Of a stretch of DNA of 64,000 nt, positions 27,806-38,994 are shown piece by piece. The position numbers and the translations under genes were made by a program. The notes beneath the pieces were generated by a model. That model was not told the origin of the DNA and did not search any database. It was given only the letters and a program-made list of their open reading frames with translations. The stretch's first letter is position 1. Every line of letters starts with the position of its first letter. The stretch is from Leptospira ainazelensis (GTDB lineage: Bacteria > Spirochaetota > Leptospiria > Leptospirales > Leptospiraceae): NCBI RefSeq assembly GCF_016918785.1, contig NZ_JAFFPT010000045.1:1-64000 (forward strand), in the 5' to 3' direction.

Positions 27806-29554
27806 GGGCGATACTTGGTCCTTTCCGGTTTGGAAATGATAAGCCTTGTTGTATGCGCTGATTCTAAAATAATAGGTAGTTCCCTTTTTTAGAAAGAGTT
27901 GATTTTTTTCCAGAAGAATCTCCGCGTTCAGGGAAATGATCCGATTGTCCACGCAAGTGTTGAGTTTATTATAATATTCTTGAATGTTGTTCGAATTCTT
28001 TCCTTCCGGTAAACCCGTAATCGGATCCAGATAGTCGGAGGCGGGATGTTTGGATCTTGTTTTTTTATCAGGAACCTCGTTCGTCGCAGAATAGGTTCCT
28101 CGAATGATTCCCACCATTCTATCCGGATGAATTCCATAGTGGATAAAATATCCGCCTCCGTTGATGACGTCCCTTTCCGGATTGGATTTCCAGCTTAAGC
28201 AAACGCTCGGTCCGCCATCATCGATCGAATTCTCCACGACTTTAAGGCCCAGAGGACGAACGGGAGGCATCGTTTCCCGATACATGAGAGTTAGATTTTT
28301 CAATTCGGGAGTTTCGTTTCCGGTCGAATCGGCCTTGAACTTGATTCTCCATTGATAGTAACGAAACGGAAGAAGGTCTTCCTTGTTTTCCGAAATTCCT
28401 AAAAACTTCTTCAGGGAATTTTTAAGAGAGATTCGATATAAATCCGGATCCAAAGAATCTAGTTTAAAAGATTCTAATTTTCTTAAGTCTACTGCGATCC
28501 AAGCGGGCCCTTCCGAAGCGGGATGAAAGACCGTGGGTGATACTCGGAAGTAAAGTTCCATGGCCGAAGACTTGGGAATACTCGCCTTGAGTTCGATTTC
28601 TTCCAAGAACGCGCTGGAATATTTGCTTTTGTAAACCGGTGAAATCGCGGTTCCAAATTTGGATTGAGTCGTGTGAGTTTCCGGGTCAAAATCTTGTCCC
28701 GGAAAAGATACGTCTTCCGCGTTCGGATTCGGCTTTCCTCGGAAGACCGCGAAGTTTTCCATCCATCCGTAATAAGAACTCGCGATTCGAAAGGAGGTCG
28801 TATCTTCGGGATGAAACCCCATTCTTATCAAATTTTTATTGGAAGGAATGGATCCTCTTGCGGATTCCTTTCCGTTCAGATATAGAACGATTTCCCTTTC
28901 GGAAGGATTAAAATAGAGGAGAATCCGATTCCACTGATTTTTTTTCAGAATTGTGTTCGAAACAAGTTGAAGAGAAAGAAATCTTTTTTCTTCGGTTTCA
29001 AAAAAGGAATGAAAACCCGCTTTGAGTTTATCGTCCGCGATTTTGAGATCCCAACCGAACGTGCTTCCCGATGTTTCATAAAGTTTTGAAATTAAGGTAG
29101 CGTCTTTTTCAACGGTTCCGGGAAGAATGCTGAACGCGATGTAAAACTCCTGTGTAAGATCTTTGGAAGTGAGAACTCCCGTGTTGGAATGGGCGATTCG
29201 AATTCCCGTTCTTTTTCCGGAAAATCGAGCGCTCCTTTTTGCGTGAAGGACGTTTTCAGAATCCGGAAGGAAAGAAGAGGAAATAACTTTATAATTTCCT
29301 GATATATCTTTGAGATTGGCTGGTTCTCCGGAATCAAAGTTGAGATAGAGATCCGATCCGAAACTTCGGTCCTTGGTTTGTAGTCTGAGAGTTTTTTGTT
29401 CCCCATTCTTTCCGGCAAGTTCCAATCCGCTTCTTTGCAGATCCGATAGAGAAAGGACTTTGGTTTCCGAAAAAAGGAAAAAGAAAGGAAAAAGGAATAA
29501 TACAAAACCCGGAAGGGCGACTAACGAGATCTTAGAATTTGTAATCCATCCCAT
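27767..29554 (-). CDS. Exported LamG/concanavalin-like protein
   Basis: 595 residues with an N-terminal signal or anchor helix (LVALPGFVLFLFPFFFLF). A region near residues 110-270 has the pattern of a concanavalin/LamG jelly roll: FYIAFSILPGTVEKDATLIS, WDLKIADDKLKAGFHSF, NQWNRILLYFNPSEREIVLYLNGKESA in two parts. The second half contains another beta-rich module (WRIKFKADSTGNETPELKNL) and a C-terminal FN3-like strand set (YYFRISAYNKAYHFQTG). It is likely a surface or periplasmic carbohydrate- or matrix-binding protein. The start at 29554 has no clear ribosome-binding site. Confidence 0.7.
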   Translation of the reverse strand: MGWITNSKISLVALPGFVLFLFPFFFLFSETKVLSLSDLQRSGLELAGKNGEQKTLRLQTKDRSFGSDLYLNFDSGEPANLKDISGNYKVISSSFLPDSENVLHAKRSARFSGKRTGIRIAHSNTGVLTSKDLTQEFYIAFSILPGTVEKDATLISKLYETSGSTFGWDLKIADDKLKAGFHSFFETEEKRFLSLQLVSNTILKKNQWNRILLYFNPSEREIVLYLNGKESARGSIPSNKNLIRMGFHPEDTTSFRIASSYYGWMENFAVFRGKPNPNAEDVSFPGQDFDPETHTTQSKFGTAISPVYKSKYSSAFLEEIELKASIPKSSAMELYFRVSPTVFHPASEGPAWIAVDLRKLESFKLDSLDPDLYRISLKNSLKKFLGISENKEDLLPFRYYQWRIKFKADSTGNETPELKNLTLMYRETMPPVRPLGLKVVENSIDDGGPSVCLSWKSNPERDVINGGGYFIHYGIHPDRMVGIIRGTYSATNEVPDKKTRSKHPASDYLDPITGLPEGKNSNNIQEYYNKLNTCVDNRIISLNAEILLEKNQLFLKKGTTYYFRISAYNKAYHFQTGKDQVSPLSDPVEVYFLSE

Positions 29555-29566
29555 CCGGTTTTTTGA

Positions 29567-30014
<448 letters not shown>

Positions 30015-30091
30015 TGTTTATGTCCCGACCGAACTCAGGATTCAAGCAAATAATTCCTAGTTTTACCGTCAAAAAGGGGATTCGAAGGATT

Positions 30092-30679
30092 CTACAAAAC
30101 TGATTCTTTGTATGTCTTGGGCATTGCGTCCCAAAATTCAACCTGGAGTAAAAATAGGGAAAGATAGATCATTGAGAAGTTTTCTTCGGAGAGTATTTCT
30201 CCTTTGAGGGAATATGTCGTCGCGTCGTTCAGTCTTGTAAGAAGTTCCCGTTTTTGTTTGAGATGTGTTGTGAGAAGTTCCCATTCTATGGAATTGAGAG
30301 ATCTTGTTTTTTCATCGGAAAGGATATAGTTTTCGTAATAAGAATTCAATTCGTTGTAGGTCGCAAGATGGCGATTCCAATCCGAAAATAGAATCGAATA
30401 TTCTTCTTCGGTCAGCTTTTTGTTTTGAATACAGTTCACCGATTGAAAACGGGATCGTCCTTCTTTGTATGCGATCGTTTCCGCGATTCTTTTTTTTTCC
30501 TCCAAGGAGATCGTGGATTTGAAAAGATTGGAGAGCTCCGAAGACGCGGCTTCATTCGTAAAACAATCCTGAATCGGAAGTTGTGTGAGAAAGTTTAAAC
30601 CGGAAGCCTTCAGGCTTCCGGTGGCGATTCCCAGAAAAAAAAGGGTGTAAAATATTCTTCTGAATTGGAGATTTTTCAT
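30092..30679 (-). CDS. Exported protein, unknown
   Basis: 195 residues. The N-terminus ([18 protein letters not shown]) is a signal peptide with cleavage likely after KASG or KA. The mature part is all-helical, with two Cys residues (DCFTNE and NCIQNK) that could form a disulphide. No family recognised. The start codon overlaps the serC stop (ATGA), so it is the second gene of a serC operon. Confidence 0.7.
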   Translation of the reverse strand: MKNLQFRRIFYTLFFLGIATGSLKASGLNFLTQLPIQDCFTNEAASSELSNLFKSTISLEEKKRIAETIAYKEGRSRFQSVNCIQNKKLTEEEYSILFSDWNRHLATYNELNSYYENYILSDEKTRSLNSIEWELLTTHLKQKRELLTRLNDATTYSLKGEILSEENFSMIYLSLFLLQVEFWDAMPKTYKESVL

Positions 30680-31773
30680 TTCGCTGAAGATTCAAATTCT
30701 TTCATAAAGGAAATGAGTTTTTGAACTCCCGCAAGAGGCATGGAATTGTAGATCGATGCGCGAAAACCGCCGACCAATCTATGTCCTGCCAAACCGTGAA
30801 GACCGTTCTTTTCAGCTTCGTCCAAAAATTTTGAGTCGAGGTTTTTATCCTTTAATAAAAAAACGGCATTCATTTGAGAGCGGGCCCTTTTCTGAACAGG
30901 GCAGGTATAAAGTGAAGAAGCGTCGATGAAGTCGTATAACAATCGAGATTTTTCTTCGTTCACTTTTTGGATGGCCTCGACTCCGCCGAGTTTTAACAAC
31001 CACTCGAATACTAACTTCGCGATGTAAATGGAATACGTCGCGGGTGTGTTGTAGAGGGATTTGTTTTTGGTCATCACCTCGTAGTCGAGAAGGACGGGGA
31101 TCTTTCTTCCGGAAATTCCGATCAGATCGTTGCGGATGATCAAAACGCTCAAACCGGAAGGTCCGATATTCTTTTGCGCACCCGCAAAGATAACGCCGAA
31201 ATCTTTTACATCGATCGTACGGGAAAGAAGTTCGCTCGTCATATCGGCTACAAGGGGAATCCGTTTGATCTTTGGAATCTCGGAATATTGAGTTCCATAG
31301 ATCGTATTGTTGGAGGTGATATGAAGATATTTTCCTTTTCCGGAAAGTTTACTATCGTCGAGTAAAACGGGAACGTCAGTAAATTTGTTTTCCGTTGCGT
31401 CATAGAGTACGTTGACGCCGTTGAACTTGAGGCCTTCTTCCCAGGCTCTTTTTGTCCAGATTCCGGTATGTGCGATGTCGAAACTTTCCCCGTCTTTGAG
31501 AAGATTGAGCGGAAGAGCTGAAAAATGAAGCGTGGCTCCTCCAGAAAAGAACGCGACCGAATAATCGTCTCCTATGTTTAAGAGAGTGCGCAAAAGAGAT
31601 TCAGCTTCTTTTAGGACGTCTTCAAAAAGAGGTTCTCTGTGACTCACTTCCATAATGGACATTCCGGAGCCCTTGTAATTTAAGAACTCAGCCGCCGCGA
31701 TTTCCATGACTTCGTTGGGAAGCATGGCCGGTCCCGCGCCGAAATTGTAAATTCTTTCCTGGAATTGATACAT
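30676..31773 (-). CDS. serC: Phosphoserine aminotransferase
   Basis: 365 residues from the ATG at 31773, which aligns with known SerC starts ([15 protein letters not shown]); a TTG at 31809 would add 12 residues. The PLP lysine lies in [12 protein letters not shown], and [16 protein letters not shown] and the C-terminal [16 protein letters not shown] (Arg for substrate carboxylate) are conserved. The enzyme makes 3-phosphoserine for serine biosynthesis and works in pyridoxine biosynthesis. Confidence 0.95.
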   Translation of the reverse strand: MYQFQERIYNFGAGPAMLPNEVMEIAAAEFLNYKGSGMSIMEVSHREPLFEDVLKEAESLLRTLLNIGDDYSVAFFSGGATLHFSALPLNLLKDGESFDIAHTGIWTKRAWEEGLKFNGVNVLYDATENKFTDVPVLLDDSKLSGKGKYLHITSNNTIYGTQYSEIPKIKRIPLVADMTSELLSRTIDVKDFGVIFAGAQKNIGPSGLSVLIIRNDLIGISGRKIPVLLDYEVMTKNKSLYNTPATYSIYIAKLVFEWLLKLGGVEAIQKVNEEKSRLLYDFIDASSLYTCPVQKRARSQMNAVFLLKDKNLDSKFLDEAEKNGLHGLAGHRLVGGFRASIYNSMPLAGVQKLISFMKEFESSAK

Positions 31774-31935
31774 ATAGGATAAGGTTGCAAAGGGGAGTTT
31801 GGGGATCAACTTTCTTCTCGGAAAGAAGTCTCCGGATCGGGAAAAATCCTTGTCGCGATAGAATGCTTGATGATAGCATATCCCCTGGTCAAAACGACTG
31901 CTTTCTCTTCCGGAGATGAAAAGGAGTATTTTAGA

Positions 31936-33609
31936 ATGTTCAGAATCTTGATAACACTTGTGTGCGTTGGTTTTTCTTTCTCTTTATTTTCCCAGGAAAA
32001 TTCTAAACTCGGAGAAAAAGAAATTCGTTCTTCCGGAAAGGTTCAGTTTATCAACCGTTCATCGGCGAGAGCCGGAGAAGAGGTCAAAGGAACCAACGAG
32101 AAGGTCGGAGCGGGTTTGGCCGAGATCTTAAAAAAAGAACCTAATAAAAGTCATACTCAAGGTGGAATGAGCGTGACCCGGATCGCTCCCGAAGATAAAA
32201 AATTCGGAGCAGATATTTTCACTCTTTCCGAAGATTCGGATTACGGACATATCAATTCGATTCAAAGAATTTTGGCCGGATTCGTAAAATCGAATTTCGG
32301 TTATGACGATAAGAATGCCGACATTCTCGCAACTTACATTCTTTATTACAACGCAATTCATAGAAAGGATAAAACCTATATTGGAAAGAAATATTCCAAT
32401 TCCGTAATTAAGGTTTTGAAACCGGCGTCGATCGGTATTTCAAAACGTTATTCGGAATGGCCTGGAAAAACCGAAATCCTAGTTCCCTTAGTGGAAGATA
32501 TTCTTGGAAAAGACGTTCATACCGACGAGTTGGAAGACGAGGTCAATAAGGATCTTGATAAAAAGAAAGAAGGACAATCCGAAAAGGATAAGTTCGATGA
32601 TCTTCAAAGAGAGAAAAATAAAAAAGAATTAGAAGAAATCAAAAGAAGAAAAGAAGAGAATCAAGATAAGCAAAAAGAGCTGAACGATAAAGAAGTAAGA
32701 ACCGATAAAGAACTTCAAGAACTCAATAAAGATCCCGTTAAAAATAAACAAGAAATCGTAGAAAAGAAAAAAGTAAAAGAACAGGTTCAAAAAGAAAAAG
32801 AAGTCGTTAAAAAAGAAGAGCAGAAGCTCAAAGAGAAAGAAAAGGAAGTCGTCAAAAAGGACGAAGAAAGAAAAAGCAATAATACTTCCAGTTCCTCGAG
32901 CTCTTCCAGTTCTTCCAAATCCAGCGATTCTAAAAGTGATTCCGGAAGTAAGTCCGGTAGCGATAGTAAATCTTCTTCCGATGACAAGAAGTCCGAGGCT
33001 GAACTTAAAAAAGAATTGGCTGATACCAAAAAGGAATTAGAAACCAAAAAAGAAGAAGAAAAGAAAAAGGAAGAATTCGACAAAAACGTGGTCGGAGGTA
33101 AAATCCTTTTCTTAAAAACTTTGAAGTATTTGGACAAAGGTCATTATAACAACGAACTTCAGGTTTTGGATCCTACCAAGGACGACACGATTTTCCGAGG
33201 AGATTTTAATAAGATCTGCGGAAGAACCTTCGAGATCGTAGACGGAAAGGCGCTGGTGATCGGATTCGAGGACGGTCACTCTTCCAATCACAAACTGATC
33301 CTGATCGATCAGGAAACTTTGAAACCCACCATTTCCGCGGAAGACAATATCTTCTGGCGTTCTCCGATGATCGTAAAAGGAGACGAGATCTACGCATTCG
33401 AAGAAGTTCAGGAAAAATACTATCTTTCTCGTTTTGGAAAGGATCTCAAAAAACAAGCGAAGTCGTCGGAAGAAATCAGCCCGAACTCGAACGTGACTTT
33501 TTACGGAGAAAAGATTTACGTTACCGGAAAGGAAGAAGGTTCGGGAAGTATTCAGATTACCGTTTTTAATAAGGCCGATCTGAAGCTGATCAAGAAGATT
33601 AAGCCGTAA
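31936..33609 (+). CDS. P83/100-family spirochaetal antigen
   Basis: 557 residues from the ATG at 31936 with AAGGAG upstream; an open frame reaches 31867 but the later ATG begins the signal peptide ([19 protein letters not shown]). The layout is that of the Borrelia P83/100 antigen: an N-terminal domain, a long Lys/Glu-rich coiled coil (near residues 205-320), and a beta-propeller-like C-terminal domain with repeated Gly-aromatic strands. Between coiled coil segments lies a Ser-rich tract (about 30 Ser within 45 residues, near 325-370) encoded by mixed AGT/TCC/TCT/AGC codons, so it is not a simple slippage tract. Located in the periplasm or envelope; function unknown. Confidence 0.85.
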   Translation: MFRILITLVCVGFSFSLFSQENSKLGEKEIRSSGKVQFINRSSARAGEEVKGTNEKVGAGLAEILKKEPNKSHTQGGMSVTRIAPEDKKFGADIFTLSEDSDYGHINSIQRILAGFVKSNFGYDDKNADILATYILYYNAIHRKDKTYIGKKYSNSVIKVLKPASIGISKRYSEWPGKTEILVPLVEDILGKDVHTDELEDEVNKDLDKKKEGQSEKDKFDDLQREKNKKELEEIKRRKEENQDKQKELNDKEVRTDKELQELNKDPVKNKQEIVEKKKVKEQVQKEKEVVKKEEQKLKEKEKEVVKKDEERKSNNTSSSSSSSSSSKSSDSKSDSGSKSGSDSKSSSDDKKSEAELKKELADTKKELETKKEEEKKKEEFDKNVVGGKILFLKTLKYLDKGHYNNELQVLDPTKDDTIFRGDFNKICGRTFEIVDGKALVIGFEDGHSSNHKLILIDQETLKPTISAEDNIFWRSPMIVKGDEIYAFEEVQEKYYLSRFGKDLKKQAKSSEEISPNSNVTFYGEKIYVTGKEEGSGSIQITVFNKADLKLIKKIKP

Positions 33610-33637
33610 CTTCTTATACAAGGAACTGTTGAATCAT

Positions 33638-33666
33638 TTGTAGGCTACGATTGTCGTAGCCTACAA
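33638..33666. repeat. Perfect 13-bp inverted repeat
   Basis: TTGTAGGCTACGA (33638-33650) and TCGTAGCCTACAA (33654-33666) flank a TTG loop, 28 bases after the P83/100 stop. The stem is strong, but no U-run follows on either strand, so it is not a textbook terminator. It may stabilise the upstream mRNA 3' end or be a mobile palindromic unit. Confidence 0.7.
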
Positions 33667-33742
33667 GCGGAACAGCAGCTAACCGTAGCCAATGAGTTGG
33701 AAAAACTATTTAGTATCAACAAAGGTTCCAATTAGAATTTTG

Positions 33743-33898
<156 letters not shown>

Positions 33899-34066
33899 AA
33901 AGAATCAGACCACTCGTGGGTAAGAATTAGGTTATGCGAAAAGTCCGTGGAAATCATTTAAAAGATAAGAATAATGCTGATTGATCGGGCTATTTTTGCG
34001 GTGTTTTCAACTCGATTTATCCTTTCTCGATTTCATACTTTGAGCTGATTGAATGAGGCAAATCGT

Positions 34067-35209
34067 ATGCGAGTTATTTTATATTCTGTCATTCTATTCT
34101 TACTTTGTCACTGCGGAAGATATATGAAAGAACAGCCCTTGCGCGAACGTGAACAAGTCAGGGAATTTTTAGAAAGACAAATCCAAAGCGGAAAATTTCC
34201 GGCTTTTCAATACGTAGTCGTCGGACCTGAATCGGAACTCTTTAACTTCAGCGAAGGCCTCTCCGACATCGCGAAGAATTCTAAAATCACTAATCGAACG
34301 ACGATGATGATTTACTCGATGACAAAAGCGATCACTGCGATTTCGATCCTTCAGTTGGTCGGAGAAGAAAAAATTTTTCTCGAGGATCCGGTCGTTCGGT
34401 ATTTACCTGAAATTCCTTATGGCAAGGAGGTAAAGGTAAGTCATCTTTTGTCGCAAACTTCCGGCATTCCGAATCCGATTCCCTTGAAATGGGTTCATCT
34501 TCGAGAAGAGCATGATCGTTTTGACGAACAAGCAGACCTCGCTTCCATTTTAGCAGAACATCCGAAATTAGAATTTCCGCCTGGCTTTAAATACCGTTAT
34601 TCTAATATTTCCTATTGGCTTTTAGGAAGAATTGTAGAGAAGGTTTCGGGAACCTCTTTTGAAGAATACGTTCGGAATCATATTTTGAAACGGTTGGGTC
34701 TAAAAGAAAAGGAGGCGGATTTTATCATACCGGATTCTTTGAATCACGCGAAGGGTTATTTAAGACAATGGTCTCTATTCGATTTTATAAAATCGTTTTT
34801 GGTGGATAAAAAATTCATCGGTGGATATGAAAACGGATGGTTGGCGATTCACGACCATTATATGAACGGATCTTCTTTTGGCGGTATGATCGCTTCGGCT
34901 CAGGCGGTTTCGAAAATCCTCCAAGATTTGTTAAAGGAAAACTCGAAACTTTTAGGAAAGAAGGAAAAACATCTCCTTTTTGAACGCCAGAAAAATTCGA
35001 AGAGCGAACCGATCGAAATGACCTTGGGTTTGCATATCGGATCCGTAAACGGGAAGAATTTTTTCTTTAAGGAAGGAGGCGGTGCCGGATTTCATTGTGA
35101 AATGCGTATTTATCCTAAGGAAAAAATCGCGACCGTTCTTATCGTAAACAACGGCGCATCTAACGTCGACTCATTGCTTGATAGATTGGACAGCGCGTTC
35201 TTGAAATGA
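34067..35209 (+). CDS. Beta-lactamase-fold serine hydrolase, lipoprotein
   Basis: 380 residues from the ATG at 34067 with GAGG upstream. The N-terminus (VILYSVILFLLCHC) ends in a Cys pair consistent with a relaxed lipobox. The class C beta-lactamase/esterase motifs are present: S-M-T-K (SxxK, in IYSMTKAITAIS), Y-S-N (YxN, in YRYSNISYWLLG) and HLLSQTSGIPN. A C-terminal GGGAGFHCEMRIYP replaces the KTG triad by an HxG-like element, as in esterases of the EstB/LACTB group. It probably hydrolyses esters or peptides in the envelope; penicillin resistance should not be assumed. Confidence 0.85.
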   Translation: MRVILYSVILFLLCHCGRYMKEQPLREREQVREFLERQIQSGKFPAFQYVVVGPESELFNFSEGLSDIAKNSKITNRTTMMIYSMTKAITAISILQLVGEEKIFLEDPVVRYLPEIPYGKEVKVSHLLSQTSGIPNPIPLKWVHLREEHDRFDEQADLASILAEHPKLEFPPGFKYRYSNISYWLLGRIVEKVSGTSFEEYVRNHILKRLGLKEKEADFIIPDSLNHAKGYLRQWSLFDFIKSFLVDKKFIGGYENGWLAIHDHYMNGSSFGGMIASAQAVSKILQDLLKENSKLLGKKEKHLLFERQKNSKSEPIEMTLGLHIGSVNGKNFFFKEGGGAGFHCEMRIYPKEKIATVLIVNNGASNVDSLLDRLDSAFLK

Positions 35210-35512
35210 TTTTCTCCGTTTCCAAAACTTAAAGGTGGACTCGTTTTTAAAGATCGATCTCGACTGAAACTGAGTTTTTTATCCTTTGCAATCTCCAAAA
35301 AGCGGGATTTGGAAAAATCTTTGATTGAAACGATTCTGAGTTTCCGATTTTTGATCGAAAGGAAAGGATTTAATTTTTAAAAGGAAAGATTAAAAAAATC
35401 GAATCTATTTCGGATTTCAATTTTGGAGAGGAGAAGAAGGATTCAATTGGTCCGTTCCTTTCGGAACGGGTTTTCTAAAAGTTTACGATTCTAAAATTCA
35501 AAAAAAGTATTT
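35210..35512. other. Intergenic region with a terminator
   Basis: 303 bases between convergent genes. Apart from the hairpin at 35452-35474 I see no gene, tRNA or repeat; the rest is AT-rich with no sustained reading frame. Confidence 0.5.
35452..35474 (+). terminator. Intrinsic terminator
   Basis: CCGTTCC (35452-35458), loop TTTC, GGAACGG (35463-35469), then GTTTTCT. It terminates rightward transcription from the serine-hydrolase side and may also slow leftward transcripts leaving fliE, which lies about 40 bases away. Confidence 0.75.
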
Positions 35513-35896
<384 letters not shown>

Positions 35897-35898
35897 GA

Positions 35899-36360
35899 TT
35901 ATGCCCTACCTATTTCCAACGCTTTGTTAAACATCGCTTTGGATCCGTTGATCATCTGTACGTTTGCTTCATAGGATCTGGAGGCCGAAATCATATCCGT
36001 CATCTCGGTGACGATATTGACGTTCGGCATTTCCACATATCCTTTTTTCGGTCCGATCTGAATCGAGTCCGGGTGAGTCGGGTCGTAGACCAGACGAAGA
36101 GGGGTCATATCCTTTTCGATCTTCATCACCTTTACACCTTTTCCTTCCCCCGGAGAGACTCCGAACGGATAAACGGGACTATTCCATCTGGTTCTCAAGT
36201 TGACCGGAGTCATCACGACCCGATCTCTTCGAAAAGGACCGTCTCCATTCGTATTTCTTGTCGTGGTCGAGTTTGCGATGTTGTTTGAAATCACATCCAT
36301 TCGCAATCTCTGCGCGGATAAGCCTGTTGCGGAAATGTTGATCGATGAAAAAAGTCCCAT
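35899..36360 (-). CDS. flgC: Flagellar rod protein FlgC
   Basis: 153 residues, normal length. The rod-protein signature at the start (SINISATGLSAQRLRMDVISNNIAN) and the C-terminal MPNVNIVTEMTDMISASRSYEANVQMI are clear. FlgC forms part of the proximal rod of the periplasmic flagellum. Two bases separate its stop from the fliE start, so they are co-translated. Confidence 0.95.
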   Translation of the reverse strand: MGLFSSINISATGLSAQRLRMDVISNNIANSTTTRNTNGDGPFRRDRVVMTPVNLRTRWNSPVYPFGVSPGEGKGVKVMKIEKDMTPLRLVYDPTHPDSIQIGPKKGYVEMPNVNIVTEMTDMISASRSYEANVQMINGSKAMFNKALEIGRA

Positions 36361-36422
36361 GGCTACTTCCTAAACTAAAATTATGTCTCATTATATTGAA
36401 TTCAAGGAAAATATTTCGTATC

Positions 36423-36854
36423 TTAAGCCATTCTCATGACTTGTTTTAGGTCTCTGTAGTTCTGATTGATTCTCTCGGACATCATCATATATTGCATCTG
36501 GGAATTGGAAGCCTCTACGACCTCTTTTTCAACGTCCACGTTGTTGCCATCGGCTCGCATCGTAGTCAGGTAATCGATATTTGCCTTTGGTTGAACTTCG
36601 CGATAATCCAGGGGTTTGAAGAAGGAAATGTGGCGATCGTCGGAAATTTGTGTCGGAACCTCTTTTACGGCCTCGATCTTTTCGGATTCGATCGCTCTTT
36701 TGATCATCGACTCGAATATTACTTCGGATCTCTTAAAATGAGGCACATCCGCGTTCGCGATATTGTCTGAAATTACTTTTCTCTTCAAAACGGAACTATT
36801 CATTCCTCTTTCCAGCAAATCCTGGGTTTTCATGAAATGGGTCTTCTCAAACAT
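36423..36854 (-). CDS. flgB: Flagellar rod protein FlgB
   Basis: 143 residues from the ATG at 36854, preceded by GGGGAGAG; an open frame upstream to 36899 is not supported by a better site. The FlgB pattern VLKRKVISDNIANADVPHFKRSEV and the C-terminal VEASNSQMQYMMMSERINQNYR are visible. First gene of the flgB-flgC-fliE operon for proximal rod assembly. Confidence 0.94.
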   Translation of the reverse strand: MFEKTHFMKTQDLLERGMNSSVLKRKVISDNIANADVPHFKRSEVIFESMIKRAIESEKIEAVKEVPTQISDDRHISFFKPLDYREVQPKANIDYLTTMRADGNNVDVEKEVVEASNSQMQYMMMSERINQNYRDLKQVMRMA

Positions 36855-36979
36855 TATTTCTCTCCCCTCAAAAAAATCGGTTGAATTTGAGTTTTCCAAG
36901 AGAGATTTTTTTTACTTAGGAAAGTTTTTTCGTCCGAAAGTATATGAGGACGCCGAAGAACTCGAAAGCGAATCTTAAA

Positions 36980-37270
36980 ATGTCAGATAATTCAGAAACA
37001 GTCGAAATAACCCCGGATCTAACGATCCTCTTTAACGACTATTACGCATTTCGAACGATGCTTATGGACGCTATCGCTAAAAAGCCTAAGTCGATCATTC
37101 TCAATCTGGGGGATATTCCCGTGATGAATTCGATCTCCATAAGCTCTCTCGTTTGGTTTTTAAAAAATGCAAGATCGGAAGGGATTTCCTGTACGATCAG
37201 CGCTATTCATCCCGACCTTCTAAACACCTTTGAGGTTCTAAACTTAAAAGAATACATCGATCACCAGTGA
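36980..37270 (+). CDS. STAS-domain anti-sigma-factor-antagonist-like protein
   Basis: 96 residues from the ATG at 36980 (an ATG at 36944 would add 12). The STAS fold is visible: TVEITPDLTILF, then IILNLGDIPVMNSISISSLVWFLKNA, where the N-S-x-x-S-I-S-S segment resembles the phosphorylatable Ser loop (DSxG in SpoIIAA). Such proteins act in partner-switching control of sigma factors or other targets. It is divergent from flgB with about 125 bases between, so it may be linked to flagellar or motility control; that link is only positional. Confidence 0.75.
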   Translation: MSDNSETVEITPDLTILFNDYYAFRTMLMDAIAKKPKSIILNLGDIPVMNSISISSLVWFLKNARSEGISCTISAIHPDLLNTFEVLNLKEYIDHQ

Positions 37271-37365
37271 TTCTTCCCTTTCTGGTTCCTTTCTCATATT
37301 AGAAACTGCGATTTCTTCCGGTTCTTCGGCTCCGATTTTCATTGGACAAGCAAGGACGGATCTCT

Positions 37366-37725
37366 ATGTTTGAATCTATGAAAAAAATCGTTCTCATTCT
37401 AACTCTCGTTCTCATTTTTCTCTCCTCCTGTAAAAAGAAGGAAGAGCTGATTTTAGGGGATTGGGTAAAGGTTAAAAATTGTCCTGAAAAGGGTGAATGT
37501 AAAGATCCGGATAAAGGGAAGGGAAGTCATCTCCTGATTCTTCCGGACGGTCTCGCAAAATACGATACCTTTCACCTTACTTATAAAATGAAAGACGATG
37601 ATATTCATTTTAATCTCGCGGATCTCGCCTTTGATTTGGAATATAGAATTCTGAAAGTAAATGAAAAGGAACTTCAACTGCTGAACAAAAAAGAAGACAA
37701 CGTAGAATTCTTTGAGAAGAACTGA
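37366..37725 (+). CDS. Small lipoprotein, lipocalin-like core
   Basis: 119 residues from the ATG at 37366 with AAGGA upstream (an ATG at 37378 is the alternative). The signal (KKIVLILTLVLIFLSSC) ends in the good lipobox LSSC, followed by KKK. The mature part starts ILGDWVKVKNC and has alternating beta strands with an aromatic pattern similar to lipocalin-like protein domains. Role unknown; likely inner- or outer-membrane lipoprotein. Confidence 0.75.
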   Translation: MFESMKKIVLILTLVLIFLSSCKKKEELILGDWVKVKNCPEKGECKDPDKGKGSHLLILPDGLAKYDTFHLTYKMKDDDIHFNLADLAFDLEYRILKVNEKELQLLNKKEDNVEFFEKN

Positions 37726-37757
37726 ATCGAATCGACGTTCTTTCCGTTAAAAAAAGT

Positions 37758-38819
37758 ATGAAACGAATTCTAATTTTTCTCCTCTTAACTTTTTGTTTCT
37801 CCGGATTTCTTTTTGCGGACGACGAAGAGGAAAATCTTCCGGGTAATGGTTCTCCGACTCCGAACTTGGAAAATTCCGGTTCGCCCGCAGACGCGGCGAG
37901 AAGAAGGGTTCAGATCACGGCTCTCAATACAGAAACGGTCAATCTCATCCGTGCTAACAATCTTGCGAGAGCTTCCGTTAATATTGAAAGAATCAAGAAG
38001 TTGGACGAGAACACGGTGGAATATCACTATCTGAAGGGTTCTTATCTTTATGCGCAGGGGCGTTATCCGCAAGCAAAGAATTCGCTTCTCAGAGCCATTC
38101 AGATTCAGCCGGGACACGACCCTTCTTATTATCAACTTGGGATGATTTTTGTTCAGAGAAACAAATGGCCGAGATCCTTGGAATACTTTCAGAAAGCGGT
38201 AGAATTATCCAACTATAATCCATTCTATAGAATCAATCTTGCTCTCGCTTATTTTGAGACCGGAAATTATCTTCGTGCAAAAGCGGAAGCGGAGAGGGCG
38301 ATCGAGCTGAAACCTAATTTTAGGGCGGCTAAACTTCTTCTCTTAAAATCAAATTTTCTTTTGGGAAACAAGGCGGACGCTTACTCTCAGTGTGTGGAAT
38401 TTGTAAAAGACGGTTTTCAATCCAGAGAATACATGTTAATCCATGCAAGACTTGTAATGGACATTCATCAGAATTTCAGAAAGGCGATTAAGATCTACAA
38501 TCTTTACGGCGAGCTTCCTTTTCAGGAAAAAAGGTTTTTGGCTCACGCTTATTACAATACCGGGAATTATCGCGCGGCGGCCGCGACTTATCAACAAGTG
38601 ATTCAGTTTAGAATCGCCGAGGAAGAAGATAAGATCGAATATATACGTTCTCTTTCCTTTATCAAAGATTACAGGAGATTAGAATCTTTTGTGACCTCTT
38701 GGTTGCAGGAAGAGCCTGACAAAAGAAGAAAGGTCCAGGAAGCTTTGGACATCGCAGAACTCCTCAAAGACAACGACTCGAAAACTTTTCACATGTTCCC
38801 TTCAAGATCACCCTATTGA
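37758..38819 (+). CDS. Exported TPR protein
   Basis: 353 residues with a signal peptide (ILIFLLLTFCFSGFLFA), cleavage likely before DDEEE. Tandem TPR units include YHYLKGSYLYAQGRYPQAKNS, SYYQLGMIFVQRNKWPRSLEYFQKAVELS in parts, PFYRINLALAYFETGNYLRAKAEAERAIELKPN in parts, and HAYYNTGNYRAAAATYQQVI. Short linker rich in Gly/Pro after the signal. A periplasmic scaffold of unknown partner. The neighbouring STAS and lipoprotein genes run in the same direction with small gaps. Confidence 0.82.
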   Translation: MKRILIFLLLTFCFSGFLFADDEEENLPGNGSPTPNLENSGSPADAARRRVQITALNTETVNLIRANNLARASVNIERIKKLDENTVEYHYLKGSYLYAQGRYPQAKNSLLRAIQIQPGHDPSYYQLGMIFVQRNKWPRSLEYFQKAVELSNYNPFYRINLALAYFETGNYLRAKAEAERAIELKPNFRAAKLLLLKSNFLLGNKADAYSQCVEFVKDGFQSREYMLIHARLVMDIHQNFRKAIKIYNLYGELPFQEKRFLAHAYYNTGNYRAAAATYQQVIQFRIAEEEDKIEYIRSLSFIKDYRRLESFVTSWLQEEPDKRRKVQEALDIAELLKDNDSKTFHMFPSRSPY

Positions 38820-38873
38820 AAGGGGACTTTCGTTGGAACTCCGACAGTTCTACCGTGAAAATCGCGCGCCCCG

Positions 38874-38994
38874 CCCTCGTTGGGTTGGAGGAGGCGGGCT
38901 GGCGGGAAAAAACGGAAGATTTTCCTTTACCATAAATTTACAGTTTAAGCAAGAATAAAAGACCTCTCATCGCTCCGTCGGAACTCCGACAATT
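38874..38994 (+). repeat. 120-base direct repeat, copy 1
   Basis: Begins CCCTCGTTGGGTTGGAGGAGG and ends with GTCGGAACTCCGACAATT. It matches copy 2 at 39299-39418 over its length, with scattered differences (for example ACAGTTTAAGCAAGAATAAA versus ACAATTTAAGCAAGGATCGA). Confidence 0.8.

Noticed and set aside
32884..32990. Serine-rich tract in the P83/100 gene as a phase-variable repeat
   Set aside because: The Ser codons are mixed with no pure nucleotide repeat, so slippage-based variation is unlikely.
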